Part shown: positions 51,313 to 59,309 of the stretch, piece by piece
How positions within the stretch are numbered: the stretch's first letter is position 1
Layout: each line of letters opens with the position of its first letter
Source of the DNA: Streptomyces sp. NBC_01298
Lineage (GTDB): Bacteria; Actinomycetota; Actinomycetes; Streptomycetales; Streptomycetaceae
DNA: 64,000 nt
Direction: 5' to 3'
Assembly (NCBI RefSeq): GCF_035978755.1
Contig: NZ_CP108414.1
Span: 4,216,001-4,280,000 of the forward strand
The notes under the pieces: model-generated
What the model saw: the letters and a program-made list of their open reading frames with translations, nothing else
Database searches by the model: none
What the model was told of the DNA's origin: nothing
Program-made: the position numbers and the translations under genes

Positions 51313-51804
51313 TCAGCCCGTGGGCCGGCGCGTCCACGGGTCCGGGCCGGGGTCGCCGCCTTCGGCGCGCAGGGAGAGGCGGTCGACGTAGTGCTGCCAG
51401 AACTCCGCGTGCGCCTCGCAGGCCTCCGAGGTGGGCAGGCCGGTGTGGAGGAGGTGGAGGACCGTGCCCGCCGGGGTGGGTTCGAGTGCTGGTTCGAGGG
51501 CCGGTTCGAGAGTGATCTCCAGCCGGGTGGAACCGGGCGCCAGGGGTGTGCCGGCCCCCTCCCAGCCCCAGGTGAGGACGAGCCGCTCCGGCGGGTCGAC
51601 CGTCAGGAAGCTGCCGGACGCCACGTTCTCGCCGGTGATCCGGGTGCGGTACGGGCCACCGGGCTCGAAGGAGAACGTACCGTCGCCGCCCATCCAGGAC
51701 AGCCACTTGTCCCGGTCGGTGAGGAAGCCGAAGACGGTTTCCGGGCGGGCCGCGATGCGGCGCTCCAGCGTGACGGTGTCCATCGGGGTCGCGGGAGTGG
51801 TCAT
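51313..51804 (-). CDS. SRPBCC/AHSA1-domain protein
   Basis: A 163-aa protein from ATG 51804. The pattern RRIAARPETVFGFLTDRDKWLSWMG and VDPPERLVLTWGWEG fits the START-like AHSA1 branch, which binds hydrophobic ligands. Within it is a short in-frame repeat EPALEPALEPTP. No catalytic assignment is possible. GAGACT lies seven bases before the ATG and no Shine-Dalgarno is seen. Confidence 0.82.
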   Translation of the reverse strand: MTTPATPMDTVTLERRIAARPETVFGFLTDRDKWLSWMGGDGTFSFEPGGPYRTRITGENVASGSFLTVDPPERLVLTWGWEGAGTPLAPGSTRLEITLEPALEPALEPTPAGTVLHLLHTGLPTSEACEAHAEFWQHYVDRLSLRAEGGDPGPDPWTRRPTG

Positions 51805-51811
51805 GGTGGCC

Positions 51812-51817
51812 AGTCTC
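51812..51817 (-). promoter_or_regulatory. -10-like hexamer GAGACT before the SRPBCC gene
   Basis: Seven bases before ATG 51804 on the minus strand. Weak match to TAnnnT. Confidence 0.25.
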
Positions 51818-51900
51818 CCGCGACAGCGTGATGGTGCGGCGGCGGCTCGGCGGGCGGCTCGGCCGAATGCGGGCCGGGCCCGGTGGCCGGCTCCCGGGGG

Positions 51901-53424
51901 TCAGCCGGTGATCTCGACCTTCCCGTTGAGGGCCGGGGTCTCCCGGGCCGGGGAGGCCTTCGGGGCGGCCAGGCCCTTCAGGAGTTCGGACAGGTCCACG
52001 CCCGTGGTGGAGCTCAGGAGCTCCATGCCCTGGGCGACGTTGTCGGTGACCGTGCGGGAGAGCTTGCTCGCGCCGTCGGTGGAGATGACGGTCATCTTGT
52101 CGATGGCGGAGAGGGGTTCGGCGGCCTTGGCCACGACCTGGGGCAGGACCTCGACCATCATCTGGATCATCGCCGCGTCACCGTACGTCTCGAAGGCCTC
52201 CGCCTTCTTCCGCATGGCCTCGGCCTCGGCCGAGCCCCGGGCCAGGATGGCCGCGGCCTCCGCGTCGCCCTCCAGGCGCACGGCCTCCGCGATCGCGGCA
52301 CGCCGGGCCCGCTCGGCCTCGCCGCGCTTGGCGCCCTCGATGGCCTCGGCCTCGGCCAGGGCGGAGCGGCGCTGCTTCTCGCCCTCACCGGTGAGCCGGG
52401 CGCGCTCGGCCTCGCCCTGGGCCGCGGCGATGGCCGCGAGGCGCTCGGCCTCGGCCTGCTTGACGCGGGCCACCCGCTTGGCCTCCGCCTCCTGCTCGGC
52501 CTCGTAGCGGCGGGCGTCGGCGGGCTTGCGGACCTGGGTGTCGAGCTGGCGGTCGGTCAGGGCGGCCTGCCGCTCGGCCACCTTCTCCTGCTCGCCGAGG
52601 ATCTGCTGCTGGCGGTCGGCCTCGGCCAGCGGACCGGCGGCGTTGGCCTGGGCGGCAGCCGCGTCGGTCTCGGCCTTGATCTCCGCCTGGCGCAGGTAGA
52701 GGGTGCGCTCGGCGACCGCGATCTCCTCCTCCGCCTTCAGGCGGGCCTGCTCGGCCGCCCGGCGGGAGTTGGCCTCGGCGATGTCGGCCTCCTGCTTGGC
52801 GCGGGCGGCTTCGGGACGGCCGAGGTCTTCCAGGTAGGAGCCCTCGGTGGTGATGTCCTGGATCTGGAAGGCGTCCAGGACCAGGCCCTGCCCGGACAGG
52901 CTGGCCTCCGCCTCCTCGGCGACCTGCCCCGCGAAGGCGGCCCGGTCCCGGATGATGTCCTCCACCGACATGCGGCCCACGATCGCGCGCAGGGCGCCGG
53001 AGAGGACCTCCTGCGTGAAGCCGACGATGCCGTCCTGCTGCTGGAGGAACCGCTGGGCGGCGGCCCGGATGGCGTCCTCGTTGCCGCCGACCTTGACGAT
53101 CGCGACGCCTTCGAGGTTCGCCTTGATGCCGCGCAGGGTGACCGCGCCGCGCACCGCGACGGGGATGTGCCGGCTGGACAGGTCGAGGGTGTAGCGCTGC
53201 TGCACGAAGGGGACCACGAAGACCCCGCCGCCGACCACGACCTTCTGGCCGGTGGTGTCGGTGGATATCCGGCCGGTCTCCGGGTCGGTGGAACGCTTGC
53301 CGCGCCGGCCGGTGATGATGAACGCCTCGCTGGGTCCGGCGACCTTGTAGCGCGTGACGACGACCAGGGCGAGCAGGACGAGGAGTACGACGACTCCGAC
53401 GACCGCGGTGACGACTGGGCTCAT
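51901..53424 (-). CDS. Flotillin-like membrane scaffold protein
   Basis: A 507-aa protein from ATG 53424 with GAGGGGAT upstream. An N-terminal membrane hairpin (about residues 3-24) precedes the SPFH/PHB domain (about 25-190). A long Glu/Ala/Arg-rich coiled coil (about 200-400) with repeated EAE motifs follows, as in flotillins. The C-terminus (EVLPQVVAKAAEPLSAIDKM) matches the flotillin end. Flotillins organise ordered membrane domains. The gene follows an NfeD-like gene, the standard bacterial pairing (yuaF-floT in Bacillus). Confidence 0.92.
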   Translation of the reverse strand: MSPVVTAVVGVVVLLVLLALVVVTRYKVAGPSEAFIITGRRGKRSTDPETGRISTDTTGQKVVVGGGVFVVPFVQQRYTLDLSSRHIPVAVRGAVTLRGIKANLEGVAIVKVGGNEDAIRAAAQRFLQQQDGIVGFTQEVLSGALRAIVGRMSVEDIIRDRAAFAGQVAEEAEASLSGQGLVLDAFQIQDITTEGSYLEDLGRPEAARAKQEADIAEANSRRAAEQARLKAEEEIAVAERTLYLRQAEIKAETDAAAAQANAAGPLAEADRQQQILGEQEKVAERQAALTDRQLDTQVRKPADARRYEAEQEAEAKRVARVKQAEAERLAAIAAAQGEAERARLTGEGEKQRRSALAEAEAIEGAKRGEAERARRAAIAEAVRLEGDAEAAAILARGSAEAEAMRKKAEAFETYGDAAMIQMMVEVLPQVVAKAAEPLSAIDKMTVISTDGASKLSRTVTDNVAQGMELLSSTTGVDLSELLKGLAAPKASPARETPALNGKVEITG

Positions 53425-53460
53425 GACAGATCCCCTCTGCCTCCCCCGTGGGAGCAGATC

Positions 53461-53496
53461 GGTGATGGTGATGGTGATGTTGGTGGTGGTGGTGGT
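53461..53496. repeat. GGTGAT/GGT triplet-rich repeat
   Basis: Short run of GGTGAT units changing to GGT units in the 94-base gap between the NfeD-like gene and the flotillin gene. It would form the flotillin leader. Confidence 0.7.
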
Positions 53497-53518
53497 CTGA
53501 CCCGACGGCTCGGGGTGG

Positions 53519-54028
53519 TCAGTGCTCGACGGGGCGGACGCTGACGGAGGTGGACGACGGGGCCGCCGTCACCCATACCTCCGCGCCGCGGGCCAGCGGG
53601 CCCTCGGCGGTCGCCGCGTACTTCACGGGCTGGCCCGCCAGGCGCAAGAGGACCTCGCCGTAGCCGGAGCCCGGGATCGCGGTGACCACGGTTCCGGTCG
53701 AGCCGACGAGGGAGTCCTGGTGCGGGGCGGCCCCGCTGCGGTCCCGCATCAGGGCGCGGCTCAGGCGGTACGTCGCCCAGCCCGCGCCGGCCCCCGCGAG
53801 CGTGCCGGCGGCGGTTGCCGGGACCGGCCCGGACCCCGTGGTCCCGAGCACGATCGCCCCGGTGAACCCGAGCATCGAAACGAAGCCCGCGAGCACCGGG
53901 AGGGACAGCCAGCCGTCGAACAGTCCGTCGAGCGCGCCGTCGAAGATGCCTTCCAGCACCCCGTCGAGCAGCAGGGAGAGAGCCAGCAGCACGATCCCCG
54001 CAATGCCGAGACCAAGAAACAACCCCAT
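53519..54028 (-). CDS. NfeD-like membrane protein (flotillin partner)
   Basis: A 169-aa protein from ATG 54028 with CGGGAGG upstream. Membrane helices lie near residues 2-22, 40-60 and 68-88. An OB-fold C-terminal domain follows (SLVGSTGTVVTAIPGSGYGEVLL, AEVWVTAAPSSTSVSVRPV). NfeD proteins are coded with SPFH proteins and bind them at the membrane. The hydrophobic N-terminus repeats the phrase DGVLEGIFDGALDGLFDGW, unusual for a membrane segment. It is first in the operon with flotillin. Confidence 0.85.
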   Translation of the reverse strand: MGLFLGLGIAGIVLLALSLLLDGVLEGIFDGALDGLFDGWLSLPVLAGFVSMLGFTGAIVLGTTGSGPVPATAAGTLAGAGAGWATYRLSRALMRDRSGAAPHQDSLVGSTGTVVTAIPGSGYGEVLLRLAGQPVKYAATAEGPLARGAEVWVTAAPSSTSVSVRPVEH

Positions 54029-54055
54029 GGACACACCTCCCGCCCGCGTGACGTT

Positions 54056-54080
54056 TACGCCGGACACCGGCATCGTTTCA
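54056..54080 (-). promoter_or_regulatory. Extracytoplasmic-sigma-like promoter for the NfeD-flotillin operon
   Basis: TGAAAC and CGTA separated by 15 bases, ending 27 bases before the ATG. Bacillus SigW, which drives yuaF-floT, uses TGAAAC-N16-CGTA, so the spacer is one short. Confidence 0.4.
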
Positions 54081-54156
54081 CCGGAGGGGCGCTACGCACA
54101 TTGCCTGCCTTCGGCAATCTTTACGCCTCTTTGACGCACCCCGCGGGCGGCCTACG

Positions 54157-55209
54157 TCACGCGTCGCCGTCGGGCCAGCCCAGCAGGCGGGCTCCGATCA
54201 CGGCGGTCTGGAGCGTGTAGCGGTTCAGCGGATCGGCGGGATCGGCCCGGGTGAGGGTGTGGATGCGGTCCAGCCGGTACGTCAGGGCGCGCACGCTGAG
54301 CGAGAGGCGCCGGGCCGCCTCGGTGGAGACGCAGCCGCTGTCGAAGTACGCGGTGAGCGTGTCGAGGAGCGGATGCGCGCCGCCGCGGGCCGCGCGGAGC
54401 GGGCCGAGGGTGCTCTCCACCAGATCGGCCATGGCCTGCCGGTCCCGGGTCAGGACGGGGAAGACGAGCAGGTCGGCGGCGTGCAGCACCGGGCCGTCCA
54501 GGTCCATCCGGCGGGCCAGGTCGAGGGCGTTCAGGGCCTCCTCGTAGGAGTGGACGACCCCGCCCGGGCCCGGGTGAGAGCGGCCGATCCCGACCCGGCC
54601 GCCGTCGGTGGCCGCGTGCGCCCGCTTCGCGAAGTGCGCCAGGACCTCGGGCTGGTCCCCGGGGGCCACGCAGATCAGCCGGCCGTCCTTCGTGGTCAGC
54701 AGGATCTGCCGGCCCGGGAACCGGGCGAGGACCGCCGACTCGATCCCGCGCGCCACGGGGTAGCCGTCGCCGTACGGCTCGGGGCCGGTGGCCACGGCCA
54801 CGCCGTGCGACTGCGAGAGGCGCAGCCCGAAGCGTTCGGCGCGCTCCGCCAGCCGGCCCAGGTCGCTGCCGCCGTAGAGGAGGTCGTCGATGAACTCCCG
54901 GCGGGCCGCCTCCTCCTGGCGCACCGCCTGCTGCTGGGCGCGTTCGTAGCCCTCGACGAAGGCGTCCACCGCCTGCTCGACGGCCGACAGGAGCGGGCCC
55001 GGTGCGGGGAGGGGCCGTACGAGCTGCGCCGCGGCCAGGTGTTCGCGGATCAGGGCCCGGAGCGCCAGCCCGGCCTCCGCCGCCCGCTCGCCCTCCGCGC
55101 GGCGTGACTCCAGCTCGTCGCGGGTGAGTCGGCGGCCCGTGGCGCAGGCGGCGACGAGCATGTCGGCGTACCCCGGGAGGCGGTCCTCCGGTGCTTGCGG
55201 TTCCGCCAC
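54157..55209 (-). CDS. PucR/CdaR-family transcription regulator
   Basis: A 350-aa protein from GTG 55209 with GGGGGAAGAG upstream. An N-terminal helical part (about residues 1-110), a central GGDEF-like regulatory domain (HGVAVATGPEPYGDG, GVVHSYEEALNALDLAR) and a C-terminal HTH (STEAARRLSLSVRALTYRLDRI) give the PucR/CdaR layout. These proteins respond to metabolites such as purines or sugar acids. The target is unknown. The DM13 gene lies 55 bases upstream on the same strand. Confidence 0.88.
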   Translation of the reverse strand: MAEPQAPEDRLPGYADMLVAACATGRRLTRDELESRRAEGERAAEAGLALRALIREHLAAAQLVRPLPAPGPLLSAVEQAVDAFVEGYERAQQQAVRQEEAARREFIDDLLYGGSDLGRLAERAERFGLRLSQSHGVAVATGPEPYGDGYPVARGIESAVLARFPGRQILLTTKDGRLICVAPGDQPEVLAHFAKRAHAATDGGRVGIGRSHPGPGGVVHSYEEALNALDLARRMDLDGPVLHAADLLVFPVLTRDRQAMADLVESTLGPLRAARGGAHPLLDTLTAYFDSGCVSTEAARRLSLSVRALTYRLDRIHTLTRADPADPLNRYTLQTAVIGARLLGWPDGDA

Positions 55210-55264
55210 GCTCTTCCCCCGATCCCTACGCGTCCGTGACGCGTCCTTGATACGGGGACAAGGG

Positions 55265-55906
55265 TCACACGGTGGTGAGGGCCGCCGCACCGAAGGAGAC
55301 GTCGAAGCGGTCGCACCAGATGGTGACGCTGCCGTAGTCGGACGGGTTCACGTCGGCCGGGAGCGCGTAGTTCTGGTCGCCCTTGTTGCCCTTGAGCTTG
55401 CCCAGGCTGACGTACTTGCCGTCGTCGAAGACCCGCCAGCCCGCCGTGCCCTCCTTCACCGGGGCGTCCGTCAGCCAGACCCGCAGGTCGGGACCGTTGC
55501 TGGTGTCGAGGTTCTCCAGGCGCAGGGTGTGGGAGCCGTCCGGGAGGCGGATGAGCTTCACGGTGCCGGTGGTGTCGTGCTCGTGGCTGATCAGCGTGCC
55601 CTGGGCGAGGGTTCGGGGGGTGGCGGGGGCGGCCTGGGTGGCGCTCGGGGCGGTGGCCGGGGGCGGGGATGCGGCGGGGGCCGCCGCCGGGAGGGACTCG
55701 TTGACCGTGGCGTCCTGCCAGAGCTTCCACGGCTGGAACCAGTACAGGCCGAGGCCCAGCAGGAGGGCCGCCGGGAGGGCGAGGACGGTCAGGAGCCGGA
55801 GTACGCCCCGCTTCTTCGCCGGGTTCCGCGGCTGGTCCTGCGGCTGGTTCCGCGGCTGGTTCTGCGGCTCGTCCCTCGGCTCGTCTCGCGCCGGGTTCTG
55901 CGTCAC
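55265..55906 (-). CDS. DM13-domain membrane-anchored protein
   Basis: A 213-aa protein from GTG 55906. The cytoplasmic N-terminus is a Gln/Pro/Arg/Asn repeat (DEPRDEPQNQPRNQPQDQPR) coded by GGTTCCGCGGCTG-type repeats at 55824-55885. A single membrane helix (about residues 35-55) and an Ala/Pro linker follow. The external DM13 domain has TLRLENLDTSNGPDLRVWLT, FDDGKYVSLGKLKGNKGDQNY and the cysteine in IWCDRFDVSFG. DM13 domains are proposed to act in redox or hydroxylation chemistry outside the cell, on bioinformatic grounds. A role with the nearby haloperoxidase is possible but unproven. Confidence 0.85.
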   Translation of the reverse strand: MTQNPARDEPRDEPQNQPRNQPQDQPRNPAKKRGVLRLLTVLALPAALLLGLGLYWFQPWKLWQDATVNESLPAAAPAASPPPATAPSATQAAPATPRTLAQGTLISHEHDTTGTVKLIRLPDGSHTLRLENLDTSNGPDLRVWLTDAPVKEGTAGWRVFDDGKYVSLGKLKGNKGDQNYALPADVNPSDYGSVTIWCDRFDVSFGAAALTTV

Positions 55907-55981
55907 TCGTCGGGCCCTTCCTCGCGTTCGGCCGGCCGGCCGTCGTGGACATTCAACGCGCGGGCACGGGATGGGACCAGG

Positions 55982-56020
55982 CCCGGCCGGATGACGAAAG
56001 GCTTACGTCATCCGGCCGGG
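55982..56020 (-). terminator. Terminator of the haloperoxidase gene
   Basis: Perfect 15-bp CCCGGCCGGATGACG stem with a 9-nt loop, 65 bases after the stop codon. Confidence 0.75.
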
Positions 56021-56084
56021 TGGGGCCGTGCCTGTCAGGCCGGGCCCGTCGGATCGGGCCCGCAGGCCGGCCGGTCAGGTCGGC

Positions 56085-57554
56085 TCAGAGGGTGCGGAGC
56101 TTGGTGGTGAAGACCTGGTTGGCGATCTTGTCGCCCAGGACGAGGCCGTCCGCGGCGTCCCACGGGTAGTGGACGCCGAGCCAGATCCGGCTGTCGGCGT
56201 CCTCCTTGCCGGCCGCGCTGAAGCTGGTGAAGTGGCGGGTCTTGACCGGGGCCTGCGGCTCGTCGGTGGTGAGGTCGAAGGAGAGGTTGTCGCTGCCGAA
56301 GTAGCGCTTCATGACTCCGGCCCAGGCGCCGCCGAAGGAGGCGTGCCCGGAGACGTAGGCGGGGAAGCACGGGCTGACGTTGACGCCCGTCGGGCTCTTC
56401 AGCAGCGGCTTCCACTGCGGGTCGAGGCCGCCCTCGCGGACCGCCGAGACGGGCCGCCACAGGTCGATGGGGGTGGAGAACTTGGCGTCGCGGACCGCGA
56501 TCCCGGTGTCGGCCATGGCGAGGGAGACGAGGGCGAAGAGGCGGGCGTTCGCGTAGACCCCGAGGCCTCGGGCCTTGGCGACCTCGCGGGTGGCCTGGAG
56601 CATGTGGCCCGGCGGCTTGTAGGTGCCATTGTTGTCGTTGGCCCAGAACCAGGCCGCGGCGAGCTGGTCCGGGGTCCGGTTGACGACCGGGGTGGCGGCC
56701 GTGGGCTTGTCGGCGCCGGCCGTGCGGACCGCGTCGACCTGCCGCTTGTACTCGTCGCTCGCCACCAGGGCCTCGTACGAGCCGTACTGGGTCAGGGTGG
56801 TGGGACGGAACTGGGAACCGGAGGCCAGCGAGAACGGCTTGACCTGGCCGTAGAACGGGCTGACCGCGTCGCTGTCCTCGTCGCAGGAGGCGTCGGGCAT
56901 GTCCGGGTAGCTCGTCGGCCGCCAGGCGCCCGGCTTGTTGTCCCCCACGTAGACCTGGGGGTTGTCGGAGCCGTCGCCGGTGCGGGCGTCGGTCATCTGC
57001 TTGACCATCGGGCCGACCACGGAGAGGTCCAGGAAGTCGCCGGAGGTGGGCTCGGTGCCGAACCGCTCGCGGAAGCGCGCGTCGAGGTACTGCGTCTGGT
57101 CCGCGTAGCGGCTCTGCTTGTTGCCGTACAGGCCGAGGAGGATGTTGTAGGCCGTGCGGCCGATGACGCGCTCCTCCTCGTCCGGGCCCTCGACCCAGCC
57201 CGCGTAGTTCTCCGCCTTGATGTACGGCTCCGAGGTGATCTTGCCCTTCCACTTCAGCTGGTACGAGGACTCCGCGTCGTAGATCGCGGCGTTCATCATC
57301 GCGGCCGATCTGGCCATCGGGACGGGCCCGCCGCCGACCCGGCGGAAGACGTTCTGCAGCACGTCGTTCCAGTAGTGCACGGGGTCGGCTATCGACTGCG
57401 CCGGCAGCGCGGCGTGGGCGGGCTGCGGGGCCGCGACGAGGACCGTTCCGGTCGCGGCCAGAACGACGGCGGCCGCGAGGGCGCGGTACTGGAGCGTGCT
57501 CCGGCGGGTGGCGCTCCGCAGGGTGCGGCGGGGGGTGCTGACGATCTCGGACAT
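56085..57554 (-). CDS. Secreted vanadium-dependent haloperoxidase-like PAP2 protein
   Basis: A 489-aa protein from ATG 57554 with GGGAGTCGAG upstream. A basic N-region with RR pairs, a hydrophobic core and PAHAALPA give a signal peptide of about 48 residues. Vanadate/phosphate site motifs are KFSTPIDLWRPVSAVR, PAYVSGHASFGG with His404, and SRIWLGVHYPWD with His462, all in the order of vanadium chloroperoxidases and related phosphatases. Export and halide oxidation or phosphatase action are possible; sequence alone does not separate them. It is divergent from a metal ABC transporter. Confidence 0.85.
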   Translation of the reverse strand: MSEIVSTPRRTLRSATRRSTLQYRALAAAVVLAATGTVLVAAPQPAHAALPAQSIADPVHYWNDVLQNVFRRVGGGPVPMARSAAMMNAAIYDAESSYQLKWKGKITSEPYIKAENYAGWVEGPDEEERVIGRTAYNILLGLYGNKQSRYADQTQYLDARFRERFGTEPTSGDFLDLSVVGPMVKQMTDARTGDGSDNPQVYVGDNKPGAWRPTSYPDMPDASCDEDSDAVSPFYGQVKPFSLASGSQFRPTTLTQYGSYEALVASDEYKRQVDAVRTAGADKPTAATPVVNRTPDQLAAAWFWANDNNGTYKPPGHMLQATREVAKARGLGVYANARLFALVSLAMADTGIAVRDAKFSTPIDLWRPVSAVREGGLDPQWKPLLKSPTGVNVSPCFPAYVSGHASFGGAWAGVMKRYFGSDNLSFDLTTDEPQAPVKTRHFTSFSAAGKEDADSRIWLGVHYPWDAADGLVLGDKIANQVFTTKLRTL

Positions 57555-57565
57555 GGCTCGACTCC

Positions 57566-57577
57566 CTTTGATCAAAG
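57566..57577. promoter_or_regulatory. CTTTGATCAAAG palindrome upstream of the haloperoxidase gene
   Basis: Perfect 12-bp palindrome 11 bases before the ATG, with a second TGTTGATCAC half at 57581-57590. It overlaps the leader and could be an operator that blocks the haloperoxidase gene. Confidence 0.4.
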
Positions 57578-57762
57578 GCCTGTTGATCACCACGGGAGGT
57601 GGCGGCGCGATCATGGCCCGGGGCGGACCGGGGCGCTTGTAGAAAACGGAACGCCCGCGCGGAATGGCCGGTCCCGCCCGGCTGGGCGGCGTGAACCCGC
57701 CCGTGCCCGGCTGGAACCGCGAGCCCCTTCCGGCCGACCAACTCCACGCGGAGAGGCGACCG

Positions 57763-58407
57763 GTGACAGCGGAAGGGCGTGGCATGGGCGGGCTGGACGT
57801 GCGGATGGAAGGGGTGGGCTGCCGGCACGGGCGCATCGAGGCCGTGTCCGGCGTCGACCTGGAGATCGCCGCGGGCGAGCGCGTCGCGCTGACCGGCACC
57901 AACGGGTCCGGCAAGACCACCCTGTTGCGCGCCGTGCTCGGGCTGCACCCGCAGGTCAGCGGGAAGATCCTGGTCGGCGGCCGCACGGGCGACCCGGCCT
58001 GGCGGCGGCGGGCGTGCGCGTGGATCCCGCAGAAGCCCGCAGCGGGACGCTTCCCGCTGCTGGGCGGCGAGCTCCTCGCCAGCAGCGGGGACCCGCGCGC
58101 GGCCGCCGAGGCCGCCGGCCGGCTGGGGGTGGGGCCGCTGACCGGGCGGCCCCTGCACACCCTCTCGGGCGGGCAGTTGCAGCGGATGTACCTGGCCCGG
58201 GCGATCGGCTGCGTGGCCGCGGGGGCCGGCGTACTGCTCGCCGACGAGCCGACCGCCGCCCTGGACTTCGCCGGGCAGGACGAGGCCGCCGACGTCCTGG
58301 CCGCGCTGCCCGTGACGCTCGTCGTCGTCACGCACGACCGGTCGCTCGCGGAACGCTGCGACCGGGTCCTGGAGATGGCCGCCGGACACCTGCGGGAGGT
58401 CCGGTGA
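57763..58407 (+). CDS. Metal ABC transporter ATP-binding protein
   Basis: A 214-aa protein from GTG 57763, chosen for GGAGAGG seven bases upstream; ATG 57784 is an alternative. Walker A is GTNGSGKTT, signature LSGGQLQRMYLAR, Walker B VLLADEPTAALD and switch His VVTHDRS. It is of the zinc/manganese (ZnuC-like) group by context. It overlaps the permease start as GTGA. First gene of a three-gene operon. Confidence 0.9.
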   Translation: MTAEGRGMGGLDVRMEGVGCRHGRIEAVSGVDLEIAAGERVALTGTNGSGKTTLLRAVLGLHPQVSGKILVGGRTGDPAWRRRACAWIPQKPAAGRFPLLGGELLASSGDPRAAAEAAGRLGVGPLTGRPLHTLSGGQLQRMYLARAIGCVAAGAGVLLADEPTAALDFAGQDEAADVLAALPVTLVVVTHDRSLAERCDRVLEMAAGHLREVR

Positions 58408-59309
58408 GCGCCACCCTCGCGGCCGCCTCCCTCGCAAGCGCCGACCTCGGCACCCTGCTGCAACTACCGCCCGTGCAGCGGGCGGGCTTCGCCCTGCTGC
58501 TCGCCGCCGTCGGGCTGCCCGTGATCGGCGTGGTCATCGTCGGGCTGGACATCATGCCGGTGCGCTTCGCGATGATGCACGTGGCGCTGCTGGGCATCGC
58601 CGTCGGACTGCTCACCGGGCTGGACCCCATGCTGTGCGCGCTGGTGGCCTGCGCGCTGGCCGGAGCCGGGGTCGCCCCGCTGGCCCGGACCCCGGACGGG
58701 CTGTCCGGGGCGATGGGGCTCCTGATGAGCCTGGCGATCGCCGCCGCGCTGCTGCTCCTGGCGGTGTCCGGGGTGAACGCCTCGGGGGCGTTCGCGCTGC
58801 TGTGGGGCTCGATCCTGTCCGTCGGCGGCGCCGATCTCGTGGTGCTCGGCGTCCTGGCCGTCCTCGTGCCCGGCCTGTTCTGGTGGCGACGGCGCGAAGT
58901 GGCGCTGCTGCTCTACGACCGTGAGCTCGCGCAGTGTTCGGGCGTGCCGGTGCGGGCGCTGACCACGGTCCTGCTGGTGCTCGTCGCGGTCGCGGTCGCC
59001 GGAGCCATCAAGCTCACCGGCGCCCTGCTGGTCGACGCGCTGACCCTGTTGCCCGCCCTGGCCGCGCGCCGGCTGGGCACCTCGCTGAAATCGATCACCG
59101 GATGGGCGGTGGGCATCGGCGTCTTCGTGAACCTGACCGGCTTCCTCATCGCCCTCCGGCTGGACTGGCCCCCCGGGCCCGTCCTCGTCCTGACCGCGGG
59201 GGCGCTCGTCCTCGCGGTGCACCTCGTACCCGAACGGAGAATCCGCTCATGGCGCCCCGAACCCGCGTCCGCAGCAGCTCGGCCCGCATCGCCCTCCTCC
59301 TCGCACTGA
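58404..59309 (+). CDS. Metal ABC transporter permease (ZnuB-like)
   Basis: A 301-aa membrane protein from GTG 58404 with GGGAGG upstream. It has 8-9 hydrophobic helices, with the ABC-3 family segment GAIKLTGALLVDALTLLPALAARRLG. The C-terminal 30 residues are Arg/Ser/Ala-rich and cytoplasmic. The 3' end overlaps the binding-protein gene by 61 bases. The ion is probably zinc or manganese, by family. Confidence 0.9.
   Translation: MSATLAAASLASADLGTLLQLPPVQRAGFALLLAAVGLPVIGVVIVGLDIMPVRFAMMHVALLGIAVGLLTGLDPMLCALVACALAGAGVAPLARTPDGLSGAMGLLMSLAIAAALLLLAVSGVNASGAFALLWGSILSVGGADLVVLGVLAVLVPGLFWWRRREVALLLYDRELAQCSGVPVRALTTVLLVLVAVAVAGAIKLTGALLVDALTLLPALAARRLGTSLKSITGWAVGIGVFVNLTGFLIALRLDWPPGPVLVLTAGALVLAVHLVPERRIRSWRPEPASAAARPASPSSSH

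Noticed and set aside
53461..53496. His-codon run in one minus-strand frame before flotillin
   Set aside because: No start codon or ribosome site places it in a protein; it is a simple triplet repeat in the leader.
56028..58404. Plus-strand open frame opposite the haloperoxidase gene
   Set aside because: Only the part from 58404 onward is real coding (the permease); the rest is antisense to the haloperoxidase.
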